Assembly: GCA_013289445.1 (NCBI GenBank)
Contig: JABCZZ010000005.1
Span: 1-64,000 of the forward strand
DNA from: Alphaproteobacteria bacterium
Lineage (GTDB): Bacteria > Pseudomonadota > Alphaproteobacteria > Rickettsiales > JABCZZ01
Direction of reading: 5' to 3'
DNA: 64,000 nt
In this document: positions 1 through 10,252 of the stretch, in pieces
How the letters are laid out: each line of letters starts with the position of its first letter
Numbering within the stretch: the first letter of the stretch is position 1
Position numbers and translations under genes: made by a program
The notes under the pieces: model-generated
Told to the model about the DNA's origin: nothing
Databases searched by the model: none
Seen by the model: the letters and a program-made list of their open reading frames with translations, nothing else

Positions 1-1594
1 GCATTGTAAATAACTTGTTATCAAGCGCCATATTCAGAGTGCGTTCGTACCCATTATGACAGGCGTTAAAGACGCGTTCACTCGCCTGATAAAAACGCCC
101 ATGTTTCTCTTCTGACTCCCGTTTCAACAGCCTTGCGCACATCATCGGTGTTGCAGTGAGCGAGACGATGAGCGAGACTAATATTGCTGCTGAGAGCGTA
201 ATAGCGAATTCGCGAAACAGCCTGCCCAGAATACCGCCCATAAGCAGGATGGGAATGAACACGGCAATCAGCGAGATGCTCATGGACAGCACGGTAAACC
301 CGACTTCCTGTGCGCCTTTGAGCGACGCCTGTAGCGGCGATGCGCCATGCTCGATATGACGCGAGATATTTTCCAGCACGACGATGGCATCATCCACCAC
401 GAAGCCGGTGGCGATGATGAGCGCCATGAGTGAGAGTGTATCGAGACTGTAGCTGCACAGATACATGACTGCGAAGGTGCCCACGAGCGACACCGGCACC
501 GCCACGCTGGGAATAAGGGTGGCGCGCCCGTTGCGCAGGAACAAAAATACCACCATGATCACCAGGGCGATGGAGATGAGCAGCGTGCGCTCGACATCAT
601 GCAGGCTGGCTCGGATGGTAGGGGTTCGGTCCATCATGACTTTAAAATCGATGGAGCGCGGAATGGAATTGCGCAGCTGGGGCATCAGCGCATTCACCTG
701 ATCGACGGTATCGATGATGTTGGCGCCGGGTTGCTTGAACAATATGAGGGCGATGCAGGGCTTGCCATTGGCGGAGCCGGCGTTGCGCACATCCTGCACT
801 GAGTCGATGGCGGTGCCGATGTCGGAAATACGCACTGCCGAGCCGTTTCGGTAGGCGATGACCATCGGCAGGTAATCCTTGGCGCGGTTGGCTTGATCAT
901 TGGCAAAAATCTGCCAGCGCAGGCCTTGATACTCGATGATTCCCTTGGGTCGGTTGGCATTGGAGGCCGCGATCACAGTGCGGACTTGCTCAAGCGATAT
1001 GCCGTATTTGTTCAAGGCGTCAGGATTGAGCTCGACGCGCACCGCGGGTAATGCACCACCGCCCACGGTCACCTGACCGATTCCGTTAATCTGCGATATT
1101 TTTTGTGCGAGCACCGTTGAAGCGGCGTCATACATCTGACCCTGCGTCATGGTATCGGAGGTCAGGGTCAGAATCATGATCGGTGCGTCGGCAGGGTTCG
1201 TCTTGCGGTACGTGGGATTACTGGGAAGCCCTGTAGGAAGCAGCGTGAGTGCGGCATCAATCGCTGCCTGCACATCGCGTGCGGCACCGTCGATATTGCG
1301 ATCGAGGTCAAACTGCAATGTGATGCTGGTTGAGCCCAGCGAACTGTTGGAAGTCATTTCCGTGATATTGGCGATGCGACCGAGCGCGCGCTCCAGCGGT
1401 GTGGCTACGGTTGAGGCCATGGTCTCGGGGCTGGCGCCGGGAAGCGAGGCACGCACTGAAATGGTAGGAAAATCCACCTGCGGGAGCGGGGCAACGGGTA
1501 ATACCCTAAAAGCCACGGCGCCTGCCAGGATCACGCCGATAGTGAGTAGGCTGGTTGCTATCGGCCTCGCGATAAATGGGGCCGATAGGTTCAT
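1..1594 (-). CDS. mdtC: RND multidrug efflux permease, MdtC-like (partial)
   Basis: This is the N-terminal half (about 531 codons) of an inner-membrane RND proton/drug antiporter; the stop lies beyond the left edge. The start ATG (1594-1592) overlaps the mdtB stop as ATGA. The translation opens [20 protein letters not shown] and carries a porter-domain stretch ending [20 protein letters not shown], then [20 protein letters not shown], which is close to E. coli MdtC. The first TM bundle has the proton-relay motif [16 protein letters not shown]. MdtB and MdtC form a heterotrimer fed by MdtA and an outer-membrane channel. The order mdtA-mdtB-mdtC matches the enterobacterial operon. The substrate cannot be inferred. 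Confidence 0.9.
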   Translation of the reverse strand, partial: MNLSAPFIARPIATSLLTIGVILAGAVAFRVLPVAPLPQVDFPTISVRASLPGASPETMASTVATPLERALGRIANITEMTSNSSLGSTSITLQFDLDRNIDGAARDVQAAIDAALTLLPTGLPSNPTYRKTNPADAPIMILTLTSDTMTQGQMYDAASTVLAQKISQINGIGQVTVGGGALPAVRVELNPDALNKYGISLEQVRTVIAASNANRPKGIIEYQGLRWQIFANDQANRAKDYLPMVIAYRNGSAVRISDIGTAIDSVQDVRNAGSANGKPCIALILFKQPGANIIDTVDQVNALMPQLRNSIPRSIDFKVMMDRTPTIRASLHDVERTLLISIALVIMVVFLFLRNGRATLIPSVAVPVSLVGTFAVMYLCSYSLDTLSLMALIIATGFVVDDAIVVLENISRHIEHGASPLQASLKGAQEVGFTVLSMSISLIAVFIPILLMGGILGRLFREFAITLSAAILVSLIVSLTATPMMCARLLKRESEEKHGRFYQASERVFNACHNGYERTLNMALDNKLFTM

Positions 1595-4500
1595 TGCGGC
1601 ACTTCCTCGAACAGATCGGCTTCGCGCGGTTTTTTACTGAACCGTGTAGCGAGACGATCGAACATGAGATAGATGACCGGTGTGGTGAACAAAGTAAGCA
1701 CCTGGCTGACCATGAGGCCGCCTACCATGGTGATGCCTAGCGGATGGCGAAGTTCAGCGCCCACGCCCGTGCCGATCATGAGCGGCAGTGCTCCAAGCAA
1801 TGCCGCCATCGTAGTCATGAGAATCGGACGAAAGCGCAGCAGGCAGGCTTGATAGATCGCTTCTTCAGGCGGCAGGTTATGCACGCGCTCGGCTTCCAGC
1901 GCGAAGTCGATCATCATAATTGCATTTTTCTTCACGATACCGATAAGCAGGATGATGCCGATGATGCCGATAACGCCCAGATCGGTGCCTGAGATCGAAA
2001 GCGCCAGCAATGCGCCAATACCGGCGGAAGGCAGGGTAGAGAGAATCGTGATAGGGTGGATATAACTCTCATAAAGCACTCCCAGCACGATATACATGGT
2101 GACGATGGCGGCCAAAATGAGGAATAGCGTGTTGCTGAGCGATGATTGAAATGCCAGCGCAGCACCCTGGAAACTCGTCTGCACGGTTTCCGGTACGGCA
2201 ATCTCATGTTCAGCATCGTGAATGGCGTCGACCGCTTCACCTAGCGAAGCACCCTTGGCCAGATTAAAGGATATGGTAGCGGCAGGGAACTGGCCCAGGT
2301 GATTGATGACAAGAGGTGCTTCTTTTTCCACGATAGTTGCCACGGCGCTGAGCGGCACTTCCACGCCTGATGCTGAGGTGGCCTGCGCTCCCGAAGCAGC
2401 CACCTGACCTGTAGCAGGCGCTATCTGATTTTGCGGGGTTGAAGCGACATAAATCTGCTTAAGCGATTCGGGCCCAAGCTGGAATCCGGGTTTGACTTCG
2501 AGCACCACGCGGTACTGGTTAGCCTGCGTGTAAATGGTGGAAATCAGGCGCTGGCCGAAGGCATCGTAAATCGTGTTGTCGATCGCGGCAGTGGTGATGC
2601 CCAGACGCATGGCGGTGGCGCGGTCGATGTCAATATAGGCGGACAATCCATGATTTTGCAAATCGCTTGCGACGTCGGCAAGCACCGGCAGTTTAGAGAG
2701 GCGATCGACGAGCCTTGGCACCCATAGCGCGAGTTCGTCCGCATTGGCATCCTCAACACTGAACTGGTATTGCGTGCGGCTGACACGATCTTCGATCGTC
2801 AGATCCTGTACCGGCTGCATGTAAACACTCATTTCGCTATTGTTTGCAAATTTTTTATTAAGGCGGCGAATGATATCGGTAGCGCTTGGTCGGCTGCTGT
2901 GTTCGATGAGATTGATCAGCATGCGGCCGCTGTTGAGGGTGGAATTGGTGCCGTCTACACCGATAAAGGAGGAAATGCTTTCCACCGATGGATCTTTTAG
3001 AATTTCATCAGCCACGGCGGTCTGACGCTTTGCCATTTCCTGATAGGAAACATATTCCGGCGCTTGGGTGATGACCTGGATTGCGCCTGTGTCCTGCACC
3101 GGAAAGAATCCTTTGGACACAAAAGTATAAAGCACGACAGTGAATATTAACGTGCCAAGTGCGACGAGCAGAGTTGCACGCTGGCGTGCCAGAACCCATT
3201 TGAGCATACTGCCGTAACGCGCAATGACGCGGTCAAAAAAATCACCCATGAGGTGATAAAAATGAGTTTGTTCATCTTCCGGCACATGCTTAAGCAACCT
3301 TGCGCAGAGCATGGGAGTGAAGGTAAGTGAAACAAATGCCGAAATAAGAATCGACACTGCCAGTGTAATGGCAAATTCATGAAACAGCCTTCCCACCACA
3401 TCGCCCATGAAGAGCAGGGGAATGAGCACGGCGATAAGCGAGAAAGTAAGCGAGATAATGGTGAAGCCTATCTGCTGCGAGCCCTTAAGCGTCGCCTGCA
3501 TGGGGTCTTCGCCCTCTTCAATATAGCGCGCAATATTTTCGATCATGACGATGGCGTCGTCGACAACGAAGCCAGTGGCAATCGTAAGCGCCATGAGCGT
3601 AAGGTTGTTAATGCTGAAGCCGGCCAGATACATCACGCTTAGCGTGCCCACCAGCGATAACGGTACGGCCATAGCAGGAATGAAGGTTGCAGGGCCGCTG
3701 CGCAGGAATACATAAATGACCGCCACCACCAGCCCGATCGCCAGAAACAACTCAAACTCCACATCTTCCACCGAGGCACGGATAGTGGTGGTGCGGTCAG
3801 TGAGTATGGAAACATCCAGCGCGGCGGGCAGGGTGTTCTTCAGCTTGGGCAGCAGTTTTTTGATGCTGTCCACCACCTGAATCACGTTGACGCCGGGCTG
3901 ACGCTGAATGTTAAGAATAATCGCAGGGGTCTTATTGCTCCAGGCGCCTAATTTGTTATTTTCTGCGGCTTCGACGACATCCGCGATGTCGCTTACGCGA
4001 ATCGGTGCACCGTTCTTATAGCCGACAATGACCTGAGCATAATCCGCGCCGTTGGAAATCTGGTCGTTGGCATCAATGGTTGAGGCACGTGTTGGGCCGT
4101 CAAAACTACCTTTGGCTTGATTGACATTGGAGTTGCTGACGGCGGTGCGCAGTGTCTCCAGATCGAGCCCATAAGAAGCAAGTGCGGTGGGATTAGCCTG
4201 AATGCGTACCGCGGGTCGTTCGCCACCGCTTATTGACACCAAGCCTACACCGGCAAGCTGCGAAAGCTTCTGAGCGAGACGCGTGTCCACCAGATCCTCG
4301 ACCTTGGACAGAGGCAGAGTTTTCGAGGTGATACCCAGCGTAACGATGGGCGTATCCGCAGGGTTGACCTTGTTATAAATGGGCGGCACCGGCAGGTCGG
4401 TGGGCAGGAAAGAGGTGGCGGCGTTGATAGCGGCCTGCACTTCTTGCTCCGCGACATCGAGGCTAAGCGAAAGCGAGAATTGCAGCGTGATAACCGATGC

Positions 4501-4761
4501 GCCGCCGGAACTGGTGGAAGACATCTGGTTGAGGCCGGGCATTTGGCCCAGCTGTGTTTCCAGCGGGGCAGTCACCGAGGAAGTCATGACGTCGGGACTG
4601 GCACCGGGATAAAGCGTGACGATTTCAATCGTCGGATAATCGACTTCCGGCAGCGCGGAAAGGGGCAGGGAGGAATAGGAAACAACACCGCTTAAGAAAA
4701 TGGCCAGCATCAGCAGCCATGTCGCAACCGGTCTTATAATAAATATCCGCGAGGGATTCAT
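1591..4761 (-). CDS. mdtB: RND multidrug efflux permease, MdtB-like
   Basis: A full-length RND permease of 1056 residues, the normal size for HAE1-type pumps. It starts [17 protein letters not shown], followed by the first TM helix, a periplasmic porter domain ([19 protein letters not shown]), a TM block with [21 protein letters not shown] (the Asp-Asp proton relay near residue 400), a second porter domain, and a final TM block ending near [14 protein letters not shown]. It is expected to pair with MdtC in an inner-membrane heterotrimer that exports drugs or bile-salt-like amphiphiles using proton motive force. It starts 18 bp after the mdtA stop and overlaps mdtC by 4 bp, so all three genes are probably one transcript. 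Confidence 0.93.
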   Translation of the reverse strand: MNPSRIFIIRPVATWLLMLAIFLSGVVSYSSLPLSALPEVDYPTIEIVTLYPGASPDVMTSSVTAPLETQLGQMPGLNQMSSTSSGGASVITLQFSLSLSLDVAEQEVQAAINAATSFLPTDLPVPPIYNKVNPADTPIVTLGITSKTLPLSKVEDLVDTRLAQKLSQLAGVGLVSISGGERPAVRIQANPTALASYGLDLETLRTAVSNSNVNQAKGSFDGPTRASTIDANDQISNGADYAQVIVGYKNGAPIRVSDIADVVEAAENNKLGAWSNKTPAIILNIQRQPGVNVIQVVDSIKKLLPKLKNTLPAALDVSILTDRTTTIRASVEDVEFELFLAIGLVVAVIYVFLRSGPATFIPAMAVPLSLVGTLSVMYLAGFSINNLTLMALTIATGFVVDDAIVMIENIARYIEEGEDPMQATLKGSQQIGFTIISLTFSLIAVLIPLLFMGDVVGRLFHEFAITLAVSILISAFVSLTFTPMLCARLLKHVPEDEQTHFYHLMGDFFDRVIARYGSMLKWVLARQRATLLVALGTLIFTVVLYTFVSKGFFPVQDTGAIQVITQAPEYVSYQEMAKRQTAVADEILKDPSVESISSFIGVDGTNSTLNSGRMLINLIEHSSRPSATDIIRRLNKKFANNSEMSVYMQPVQDLTIEDRVSRTQYQFSVEDANADELALWVPRLVDRLSKLPVLADVASDLQNHGLSAYIDIDRATAMRLGITTAAIDNTIYDAFGQRLISTIYTQANQYRVVLEVKPGFQLGPESLKQIYVASTPQNQIAPATGQVAASGAQATSASGVEVPLSAVATIVEKEAPLVINHLGQFPAATISFNLAKGASLGEAVDAIHDAEHEIAVPETVQTSFQGAALAFQSSLSNTLFLILAAIVTMYIVLGVLYESYIHPITILSTLPSAGIGALLALSISGTDLGVIGIIGIILLIGIVKKNAIMMIDFALEAERVHNLPPEEAIYQACLLRFRPILMTTMAALLGALPLMIGTGVGAELRHPLGITMVGGLMVSQVLTLFTTPVIYLMFDRLATRFSKKPREADLFEEVPQ

Positions 4762-4779
4762 GCGTTTATCTGCTGCAAA

Positions 4780-6063
4780 CTACTCTTTACTCGCATCATC
4801 ATGCTTCTTGTGCTTGTGATGTTCCTTATCACTGCTGCTGTCATCACTCTTCTTGTCTTTTGCGTCTTTGTCTTTTGCGGATTCAACAGGGGTAACGGGC
4901 TGACTATCGCTTGTAGCGATTTCAATTTTTGAACCGTCTCTTAAACCGTCCGAACCGTCGACCACTACCTGATCGCCTGCATTCACCCCAGATTCAACCG
5001 ATACGGTTTCACCGTCTGCCGGCCCCAGAGTGACATTTTGCACCGCCACCGTCTTATCCGGTTTGACGAGATAGACGAAGGTGCCCTTAGAGCCGCGCTG
5101 CACTCCTGAGCTGGGAATGGTCACGACATTTTTAAGCGTGTTGAGTTTTAGGCGTATATTGACGAACTGGCTGGGAAACAGGGAGTTGTCTTTGTTAGCG
5201 AATTCCGCCCTGAGCTTGACGGTGCCGGTAGTGGGATCCACCTGGTTATCCACCGAGATAAGCGCGCCTTTGGAGAGCTTGGTTTTATTGTCGCGATCCC
5301 ACGCCTCGGCAGTAAGTTTATTGCCGGCATCGAGTAATTTCAGCACGGTGGGAATGCTATCTTCAGGAATGGTGAAAAGTGCGGTGATGGGCTGAAGTTC
5401 GGTGACGATGACAATGCCATTAGTATCGGTCGTATGCACGATATTGCCAGGATCCACCTGCCTAAGCCCGACGCGGCCGCTCACCGGCGAAGTGATTTTG
5501 GTATAGACGATATCTATTTTAGCCGTATCAATCTGGCCCTGATCGTTTTTCACCGCGCCTTCATACTGCTGCACCAGTGAAGCCTGGGTATCGAGCTGCT
5601 GCTTGGCGATAGAATCCTGCGCCCACAGGGTTTTGTAGCGTGCAAGATCGATTTTTGCTTCGGCCAGGAGCGCCTTGTCACGGGTAAGCAGACCTTCGCC
5701 CTGCTCCAGAAGCGCCTGATAAGGGCGATCATCAATGAGTGCCAGCGTGTCATTCTTTTTGACCATCTGACCTTCATCGAAGAGGATTTTCATCAACTCT
5801 CCCGTAATAAGGGTATGCACTGTGATGGTGCTGCGCGGCGTGATGTTGCCCAGCCCCTGAAGATACACTGATATGTTGCCTGTCTTTGCGGTAGCGACGC
5901 CTACGGGTACGGTGGCATTTTTCGCATCCCCGTGTTTGCCTCCGCCCGAGCCGCCGGAGGACTTGGTCTGATCGCCGCCTTCTGTATCGCTCTTAGTATG
6001 GAAATAATACCACGTGCCAAGTACTGCTGCACATAACAAGATAACCCACAGTAGTTTACGCAT
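4780..6063 (-). CDS. mdtA: RND membrane fusion protein, MdtA-like
   Basis: Periplasmic adaptor of an RND pump, 427 residues. An N-terminal membrane anchor (LLWVILLCAAVLGTWYYF, about residues 4-21) is followed by a Gly/Lys linker, then the biotinyl-lipoyl half-motifs (GNISVYLQGLGNITPRSTIT; VSGRVGLRQVDPGNIV), a helical hairpin rich in Lys, Ala and Gln, and beta-barrel/membrane-proximal domains (GTVKLRAEFANKDNSLFPSQ). The last roughly 45 residues form an unusual Lys/Asp/Ser/His tail (KDKDAKDKKSDDSSSDKEHH then KHKKHDD), with no counterpart I can name in MdtA. It is the first gene of the mdtABC operon, downstream of a MarR regulator. Confidence 0.9.
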   Translation of the reverse strand: MRKLLWVILLCAAVLGTWYYFHTKSDTEGGDQTKSSGGSGGGKHGDAKNATVPVGVATAKTGNISVYLQGLGNITPRSTITVHTLITGELMKILFDEGQMVKKNDTLALIDDRPYQALLEQGEGLLTRDKALLAEAKIDLARYKTLWAQDSIAKQQLDTQASLVQQYEGAVKNDQGQIDTAKIDIVYTKITSPVSGRVGLRQVDPGNIVHTTDTNGIVIVTELQPITALFTIPEDSIPTVLKLLDAGNKLTAEAWDRDNKTKLSKGALISVDNQVDPTTGTVKLRAEFANKDNSLFPSQFVNIRLKLNTLKNVVTIPSSGVQRGSKGTFVYLVKPDKTVAVQNVTLGPADGETVSVESGVNAGDQVVVDGSDGLRDGSKIEIATSDSQPVTPVESAKDKDAKDKKSDDSSSDKEHHKHKKHDDASKE

Positions 6064-6071
6064 AATGCCCC

Positions 6072-6160
6072 ATAGTTATTCACTTAACTTTATACGACGT
6101 TAACCACGATTACCTTCTCTTGCCCGTAAGATAATTATAACAAGCTATATCAATAGTCTG
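6072..6160 (-). promoter_or_regulatory. mdtABC upstream region with inverted repeats
   Basis: The 104-bp gap between marR and mdtA holds two short inverted repeats: AGTTA-N6-TAACT (6074-6089) and CTAT-TGAT-ATAG read on the minus strand near 6150. A TATAAT-like hexamer lies between them on the minus strand, but I see no well-spaced -35. The region could carry an mdtABC promoter and a MarR operator. The motifs are short and AT-rich, so this is tentative. Confidence 0.25.
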
Positions 6161-6167
6161 CGGGTGT

Positions 6168-6665
6168 TTACAAAACATCACGATTCTCATGTATTTTGCC
6201 TTTGGATTGCGGGCTCATGGGAGCGCTTCTGGTGACCAGATTGCCGCGAATTTGCTGAAGCACTTGCAATAGATGTCGCTGATCCTGGGCAGATACACCT
6301 GCGAACACTTCCTTGCGCACCTCGCTCTTTATCGATTCCATTTTTTCCAGTACCGGATCGACCTGCCTGGTAAGGTAGAGCAGGCGGACACGCCTGTCCG
6401 AAGGGTCATGGCGACGCTCCACCCAGCCGGCGCGCTCCAGCCGGTCGAGCAATCCCACCAATGTGATGGGCTCAATCTCCATAAGCTCGGCCAGACTCGC
6501 CTGATTTATTCCCTCATGCTGCATCAAAGTGCTGATAACGGACCATTGCGATTGGGTCAGCCCGACACTTGTGGCCTTGCGTTCAAAACGTTTGCGGATA
6601 AGGCGTGAAACATCGCGCACTAATGCGCCAAAGCTGCCGTTTTCAGCCGATGAAGACTTTGCCAT
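6168..6665 (-). CDS. MarR-family transcriptional regulator
   Basis: A 165-residue winged-helix regulator. It has the MarR layout: dimerisation helix, LTQSQWSVISTLMQHEGINQ, a recognition helix (ELMEIEPITLVGLLDRLERA), the wing with the family hallmark DPSDRRVRLLYLT, and C-terminal dimer helices. MarR proteins usually repress nearby transporter genes and release DNA on binding small phenolic or amphiphilic ligands. It lies directly upstream of mdtABC on the same strand, so it is the obvious candidate regulator of the pump. A weak Shine-Dalgarno (AAGG) precedes the ATG. Confidence 0.93.
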   Translation of the reverse strand: MAKSSSAENGSFGALVRDVSRLIRKRFERKATSVGLTQSQWSVISTLMQHEGINQASLAELMEIEPITLVGLLDRLERAGWVERRHDPSDRRVRLLYLTRQVDPVLEKMESIKSEVRKEVFAGVSAQDQRHLLQVLQQIRGNLVTRSAPMSPQSKGKIHENRDVL

Positions 6666-6673
6666 ATAGATGC

Positions 6674-6709
6674 CTTATATATAATATATAATATCATAAG
6701 CTAACTTAT
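6674..6709 (-). promoter_or_regulatory. Possible MarR autoregulatory operator
   Basis: Just upstream of the marR start lies an AT-rich stretch with the half-site CTTAT/ATAAG three times: CTTAT at 6674-6678, ATAAG at 6696-6700 and CTTAT at 6705-6709. The last two form a perfect 5-bp inverted repeat with a 4-bp spacer. MarR proteins commonly bind AT-rich palindromes over their own promoter, so this is a candidate operator. No binding data are available and low-complexity AT sequence could give the same pattern. Confidence 0.3.
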
Positions 6710-6788
6710 AATCAAGCGTAACCTGTGTTTTGTGTCGTATGCTGCCTCTTGCACCGCTTAGGATTGTCAATATGATACCCACGATTTC

Positions 6789-7892
6789 ATGGCAGGCATA
6801 TTTTACAAAATCCGGACAACCGCTCACGCGCTCGCCAGTCCTGTATGGCTTTTTTACGGACTGCCGTGGCTGATGCTGCTACTTGTGCTGGGCACGGTGG
6901 CGCAGCGTTACATCGGACTCTACGCATCGCAAAAACTTTTCTTTGGATCCTTTATATTGTGGGCAGGGCCATTTCCCTTGCCAGGCGCCTACAGCGTCCT
7001 TGCGTTCATTGCGTTCAGCATAAGTGCAAAACTGCTGCTGGCTTCGCCTTTTAGCAGGCAGCAGCTGGGCGTAATTCTTACGCATACGAGCGCGCTGGTA
7101 CTACTTCTCGGCGGGCTTATCACGGCGCTTTGCCGCGAAGAAGGCTATGTCGTGCTTGGTGAAGGGGAAAGTACGCATTTTGTATCCGACTACCATGATC
7201 GCGCGCTTACCGTTTCACGAAACGGTGTAGAGCTGCTGGCACTTTCGCCGGAAGAAATGCATGTAGGAGACACCGTTGGCGTGGCACCTCTGCCATTTAC
7301 GCTTTCCATCACGCGGTATTGCTATCCCTGCATGCTTGTGCCGCGCCAGTTTACAAAAGCTGTGTTTAAAGGCCTTGCTAAGGATGTGGATATCACTGCC
7401 AAAACTCCCAGCAGCGAAGAATCCCAGAACCAGGCTGCTGTTCTTCTTGGCATAAGGGGGGCGGGCGCCGCCGACGGTATCTATCTCGCATCTGAAATGC
7501 TCAAGGAGCAGCCCGACATTGCCGCTGGATCCGATCATTACACATTCAAGATTGAGCCGACGCGCCGCGCGTTGCCCTTTAGCGTCAAATTGCAGCATTT
7601 TGATAAGTCCGATTATCCCGGCACGGACATGGCAAAAAGTTACACGTCACACGTAACGATTAATGATAATAGCGCTGAATGGAATGCAATCATCGAGATG
7701 AATCAGCCACTGCGCTATCGCGGCTATACGTTATATCAATCCTCATTCGTGGAAAACGACGGCAAATTGCTCAGCGTGCTTGCCGTAGTCAATAATGCAG
7801 GCGCCTGGTTTCCCTATATTGCCATATCGATGCTTTGCGCCGGGCTTTTGCTGCATATAGTGGTGACCTTCATCGAAAAGGCCAGACGATGA
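6789..7892 (+). CDS. resB: Cytochrome c biogenesis protein ResB (Ccs1), System II
   Basis: A 367-residue membrane protein of the ResB/Ccs1 family. It has three N-terminal TM helices (about residues 19-40, 65-85, 93-112), a large periplasmic domain with QPLRYRGYTLYQSSF near its end, and a final TM helix (AWFPYIAISMLCAGLLLHIVV). ResB binds CcsA to form the System II synthetase that carries heme across the membrane and attaches it to CXXCH apocytochromes. It overlaps ccsA by 4 bp (ATGA) and is followed by a thioredoxin-like gene, the standard System II trio. Most alphaproteobacteria use System I (Ccm) instead. Confidence 0.9.
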   Translation: MAGIFYKIRTTAHALASPVWLFYGLPWLMLLLVLGTVAQRYIGLYASQKLFFGSFILWAGPFPLPGAYSVLAFIAFSISAKLLLASPFSRQQLGVILTHTSALVLLLGGLITALCREEGYVVLGEGESTHFVSDYHDRALTVSRNGVELLALSPEEMHVGDTVGVAPLPFTLSITRYCYPCMLVPRQFTKAVFKGLAKDVDITAKTPSSEESQNQAAVLLGIRGAGAADGIYLASEMLKEQPDIAAGSDHYTFKIEPTRRALPFSVKLQHFDKSDYPGTDMAKSYTSHVTINDNSAEWNAIIEMNQPLRYRGYTLYQSSFVENDGKLLSVLAVVNNAGAWFPYIAISMLCAGLLLHIVVTFIEKARR

Positions 7893-9733
7893 AATGGCTC
7901 GCTATATTATTACTGTTGATCCCTTTTTCATCGGTGGCAGATAATCACACCGAGCTGGACTACAAAGATTTCATGCGCATTCCCGTACTGCATGAAGGGC
8001 GCATCAAGCCGATGGATAGCGTTGCGCGCATCATGTTCAAGCGCATAAGCGGGCATGACGCGCTGCCAGGCAACTCTGCCAGCGCATGGTTTGCCGGTGT
8101 GCTTTTCGATCCTGTGCGCGCCGGTGCTCAGAAATGGTTTTTAGTGCACTCGCCCGATGTCTTGCACATGCTTTCATTGCCTGAGAGCGCCGAAGGCACC
8201 TATAGCTACGAAGAACTCGAAGGCGCGCTCGCGAGCCACACGCCCTTGCTTAAGTTAGTGGCTGCGAAAGATAAAAAAGACCAAACCGCAGCCGATCAGG
8301 AAGTACTGCGACTGTTTTTTCTGATGAACAATTTTGCCGAATTTATGGAAAGCTTTTCGCTACTCATGCCGCTAGCTGATATCGATCCGCAGGTGCGCGA
8401 AAAGTTGGGCGTGAAAGACAATGCAGACGTCACCTATTTCGATCTGCTCAAGATTCGCCAGACACTGCGTGAAGAACTTAAGAATATTGTGGTACGCAAG
8501 CAGGATCATATTGATAAATACAGCGCCCACGAACAGAGCATTGCAAGCCTGATGTACCGCATGGATCTGCTCGAAGCGGCGGATAAGGAAAATGCGTTGC
8601 TGCGCGTAATTCCTTCATCGTGGGATGAGAGTGGACAGTGGTTTTCGCCGTGGAGTGTGATCGAAAAAGGTGACGGCTCACCTGCCAGCGCGGCATTGTT
8701 TCAGCATTGGCATCTGCTTGCTCAGGCCTATCTGCACAAGGACGCCGCGTTATGGAAAGCCGAGTCAGAAGCCCTCAGCGCCACGCCGGCACGCACCTGG
8801 GCGCTCAAGCTTGAAGTGCTCTATCATCGTCTTAATCCTCTCGGCATCAGTCTTGCGCTTTATATATTGGCATCTGTACTGGGCTTTGTAGCGACCATAC
8901 GCCGTGCGCCAGCGATACTCACCGCCTCGTATGGGGCGCTGCTAACCGGGGCGGGTTTTCATGCCGCTGCCCTGTGCGCACGTATGGCCATACTTATGCG
9001 CCCTCCCGTGGGCACGCTCTATGAGTCGATGATTTTTGTGAGTTTTATTGCGAGTGCTTTTGGCCTTTGGCTTGAGCAGAATAAAAAAAATGGCGAGGGG
9101 CTTATCATCACAGGCCTTATTGCAAGTCTGCTGCTCGCCTGTGCCAGCGTATTTGCCGCCGATGAGGATACGCTGGGCGTGCTGGTAGCCGTGCTCAATA
9201 CCCGTTTCTGGCTTGCCACACATGTGGTTTGCATCACCACGGGCTATGGCGCATCGCTGGTTGCGGCAATGCTTGCCCATATTTATCTGATCAAGCGTAC
9301 ATGGCAACCGGCAAGCATGCTTGCGCTGCTTGAACAGCGTATTTATCGCGTGGCTATTGTGGCGCTGTTCTTCACTACGGTTGGCACCATGTTGGGTGGT
9401 ATCTGGGCGGATCAATCCTGGGGACGTTTCTGGGGCTGGGATCCGAAGGAAAACGGCGCTCTGCTCATCGTGCTATGGCTCATTTGGCTGCTGCATGGAC
9501 GGGTGGGCGGCCAGATAAGCGTGCTGGGCTTTGTCATCGGCATGGCCTCCTTGAGCATTGTGGTCATGCTCGCCTGGGTGGGCGTGAACCTGCTAAGCGT
9601 CGGCTTGCATAGTTATGGCTTTACCAGTGTCGCCGCCAACGGCCTGCTTATCTTCTGTACCACAGAAGCAGTTTTTATCGTTGTGACGAGCATCGCTATT
9701 TATACTCTGAGAAAAATAAAACATGCGGCGTAA
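7889..9733 (+). CDS. ccsA: Cytochrome c biogenesis protein CcsA (ResC), with N-terminal periplasmic domain
   Basis: Heme handling and ligation subunit of System II, 614 residues from the ATG that overlaps the resB stop. An in-frame start 54 bp upstream would lie inside resB; the chosen start gives a clean signal peptide (MKWLAILLLLIPFSSVA). Residues 20-330 are a soluble periplasmic region beginning DYKDFMRIPVLHEGRIKPMD, as in the long CcsA proteins of Bacteroidetes and others. The C-terminal half has about eight TM helices and the heme-binding WWD-type motif WGRFWGWDPKENGALLI. Histidines in MRPPVGTLYES-flanking and THVVCITTGYG segments fit the family. It is followed by an 11-bp overlap with the thioredoxin gene. 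Confidence 0.92.
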   Translation: MKWLAILLLLIPFSSVADNHTELDYKDFMRIPVLHEGRIKPMDSVARIMFKRISGHDALPGNSASAWFAGVLFDPVRAGAQKWFLVHSPDVLHMLSLPESAEGTYSYEELEGALASHTPLLKLVAAKDKKDQTAADQEVLRLFFLMNNFAEFMESFSLLMPLADIDPQVREKLGVKDNADVTYFDLLKIRQTLREELKNIVVRKQDHIDKYSAHEQSIASLMYRMDLLEAADKENALLRVIPSSWDESGQWFSPWSVIEKGDGSPASAALFQHWHLLAQAYLHKDAALWKAESEALSATPARTWALKLEVLYHRLNPLGISLALYILASVLGFVATIRRAPAILTASYGALLTGAGFHAAALCARMAILMRPPVGTLYESMIFVSFIASAFGLWLEQNKKNGEGLIITGLIASLLLACASVFAADEDTLGVLVAVLNTRFWLATHVVCITTGYGASLVAAMLAHIYLIKRTWQPASMLALLEQRIYRVAIVALFFTTVGTMLGGIWADQSWGRFWGWDPKENGALLIVLWLIWLLHGRVGGQISVLGFVIGMASLSIVVMLAWVGVNLLSVGLHSYGFTSVAANGLLIFCTTEAVFIVVTSIAIYTLRKIKHAA

Positions 9734-10241
9734 TGTTATTCTTTTGTTTGTGGCAGCGGTATTGCTCACGTCTTTCTGGATGGTGTTTCAGGAAACACCC
9801 CAGACGACTGTGCAAATGCAGGAGGCGCCGGATTTTTCCTGGCAGGGTGCGGATGCATCACATCATAGGCTCTCAGAGCTGGGTGCCAAGCCGGTGGTAT
9901 TGCATTTCTGGGCATCATGGTGCGCCCCATGCCGCGAAGAGTTTCCCGCATTGATTGTCGCTGCACGCCGCAATAAGAACATCATTTTTCTGACCGTTTC
10001 GGGCGATGAAGATGGTGCCAGGGCAGAGGCGTTTATTCATCAATACGCTGGACAAGAGCTTCCGGACAATCTGCTGGTCGCCGTCGACAGCACGCATGCG
10101 CTTGCATTCGATATGTTCCAGACCGTACAGTATCCCGAAACTATCCTGCTTGATTCCGCGCATCACTTGCGCCGCAAATTTCCCGGACCCGTTGACTGGA
10201 AGGGCAAAGACGTTCAGGATTACCTGAATCAGTTACGCTAA
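9723..10241 (+). CDS. TlpA/ResA-type thiol-disulfide oxidoreductase
   Basis: A 172-residue membrane-anchored thioredoxin-fold protein. An N-terminal signal anchor (NVILLFVAAVLLTSFWMVF) precedes a TlpA-like domain with FWASWCAPCREEF, the CXXC active site near residues 66-69, and the conserved cis-Pro (VQYPETILLD). In System II, ResA/CcsX-type proteins reduce the apocytochrome CXXCH disulfide before heme attachment. The 11-bp overlap with ccsA makes that role likely here. It could also serve general periplasmic disulfide reduction. Confidence 0.9.
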   Translation: MRRNVILLFVAAVLLTSFWMVFQETPQTTVQMQEAPDFSWQGADASHHRLSELGAKPVVLHFWASWCAPCREEFPALIVAARRNKNIIFLTVSGDEDGARAEAFIHQYAGQELPDNLLVAVDSTHALAFDMFQTVQYPETILLDSAHHLRRKFPGPVDWKGKDVQDYLNQLR

Positions 10242-10252
10242 GGCGGGCGGGT

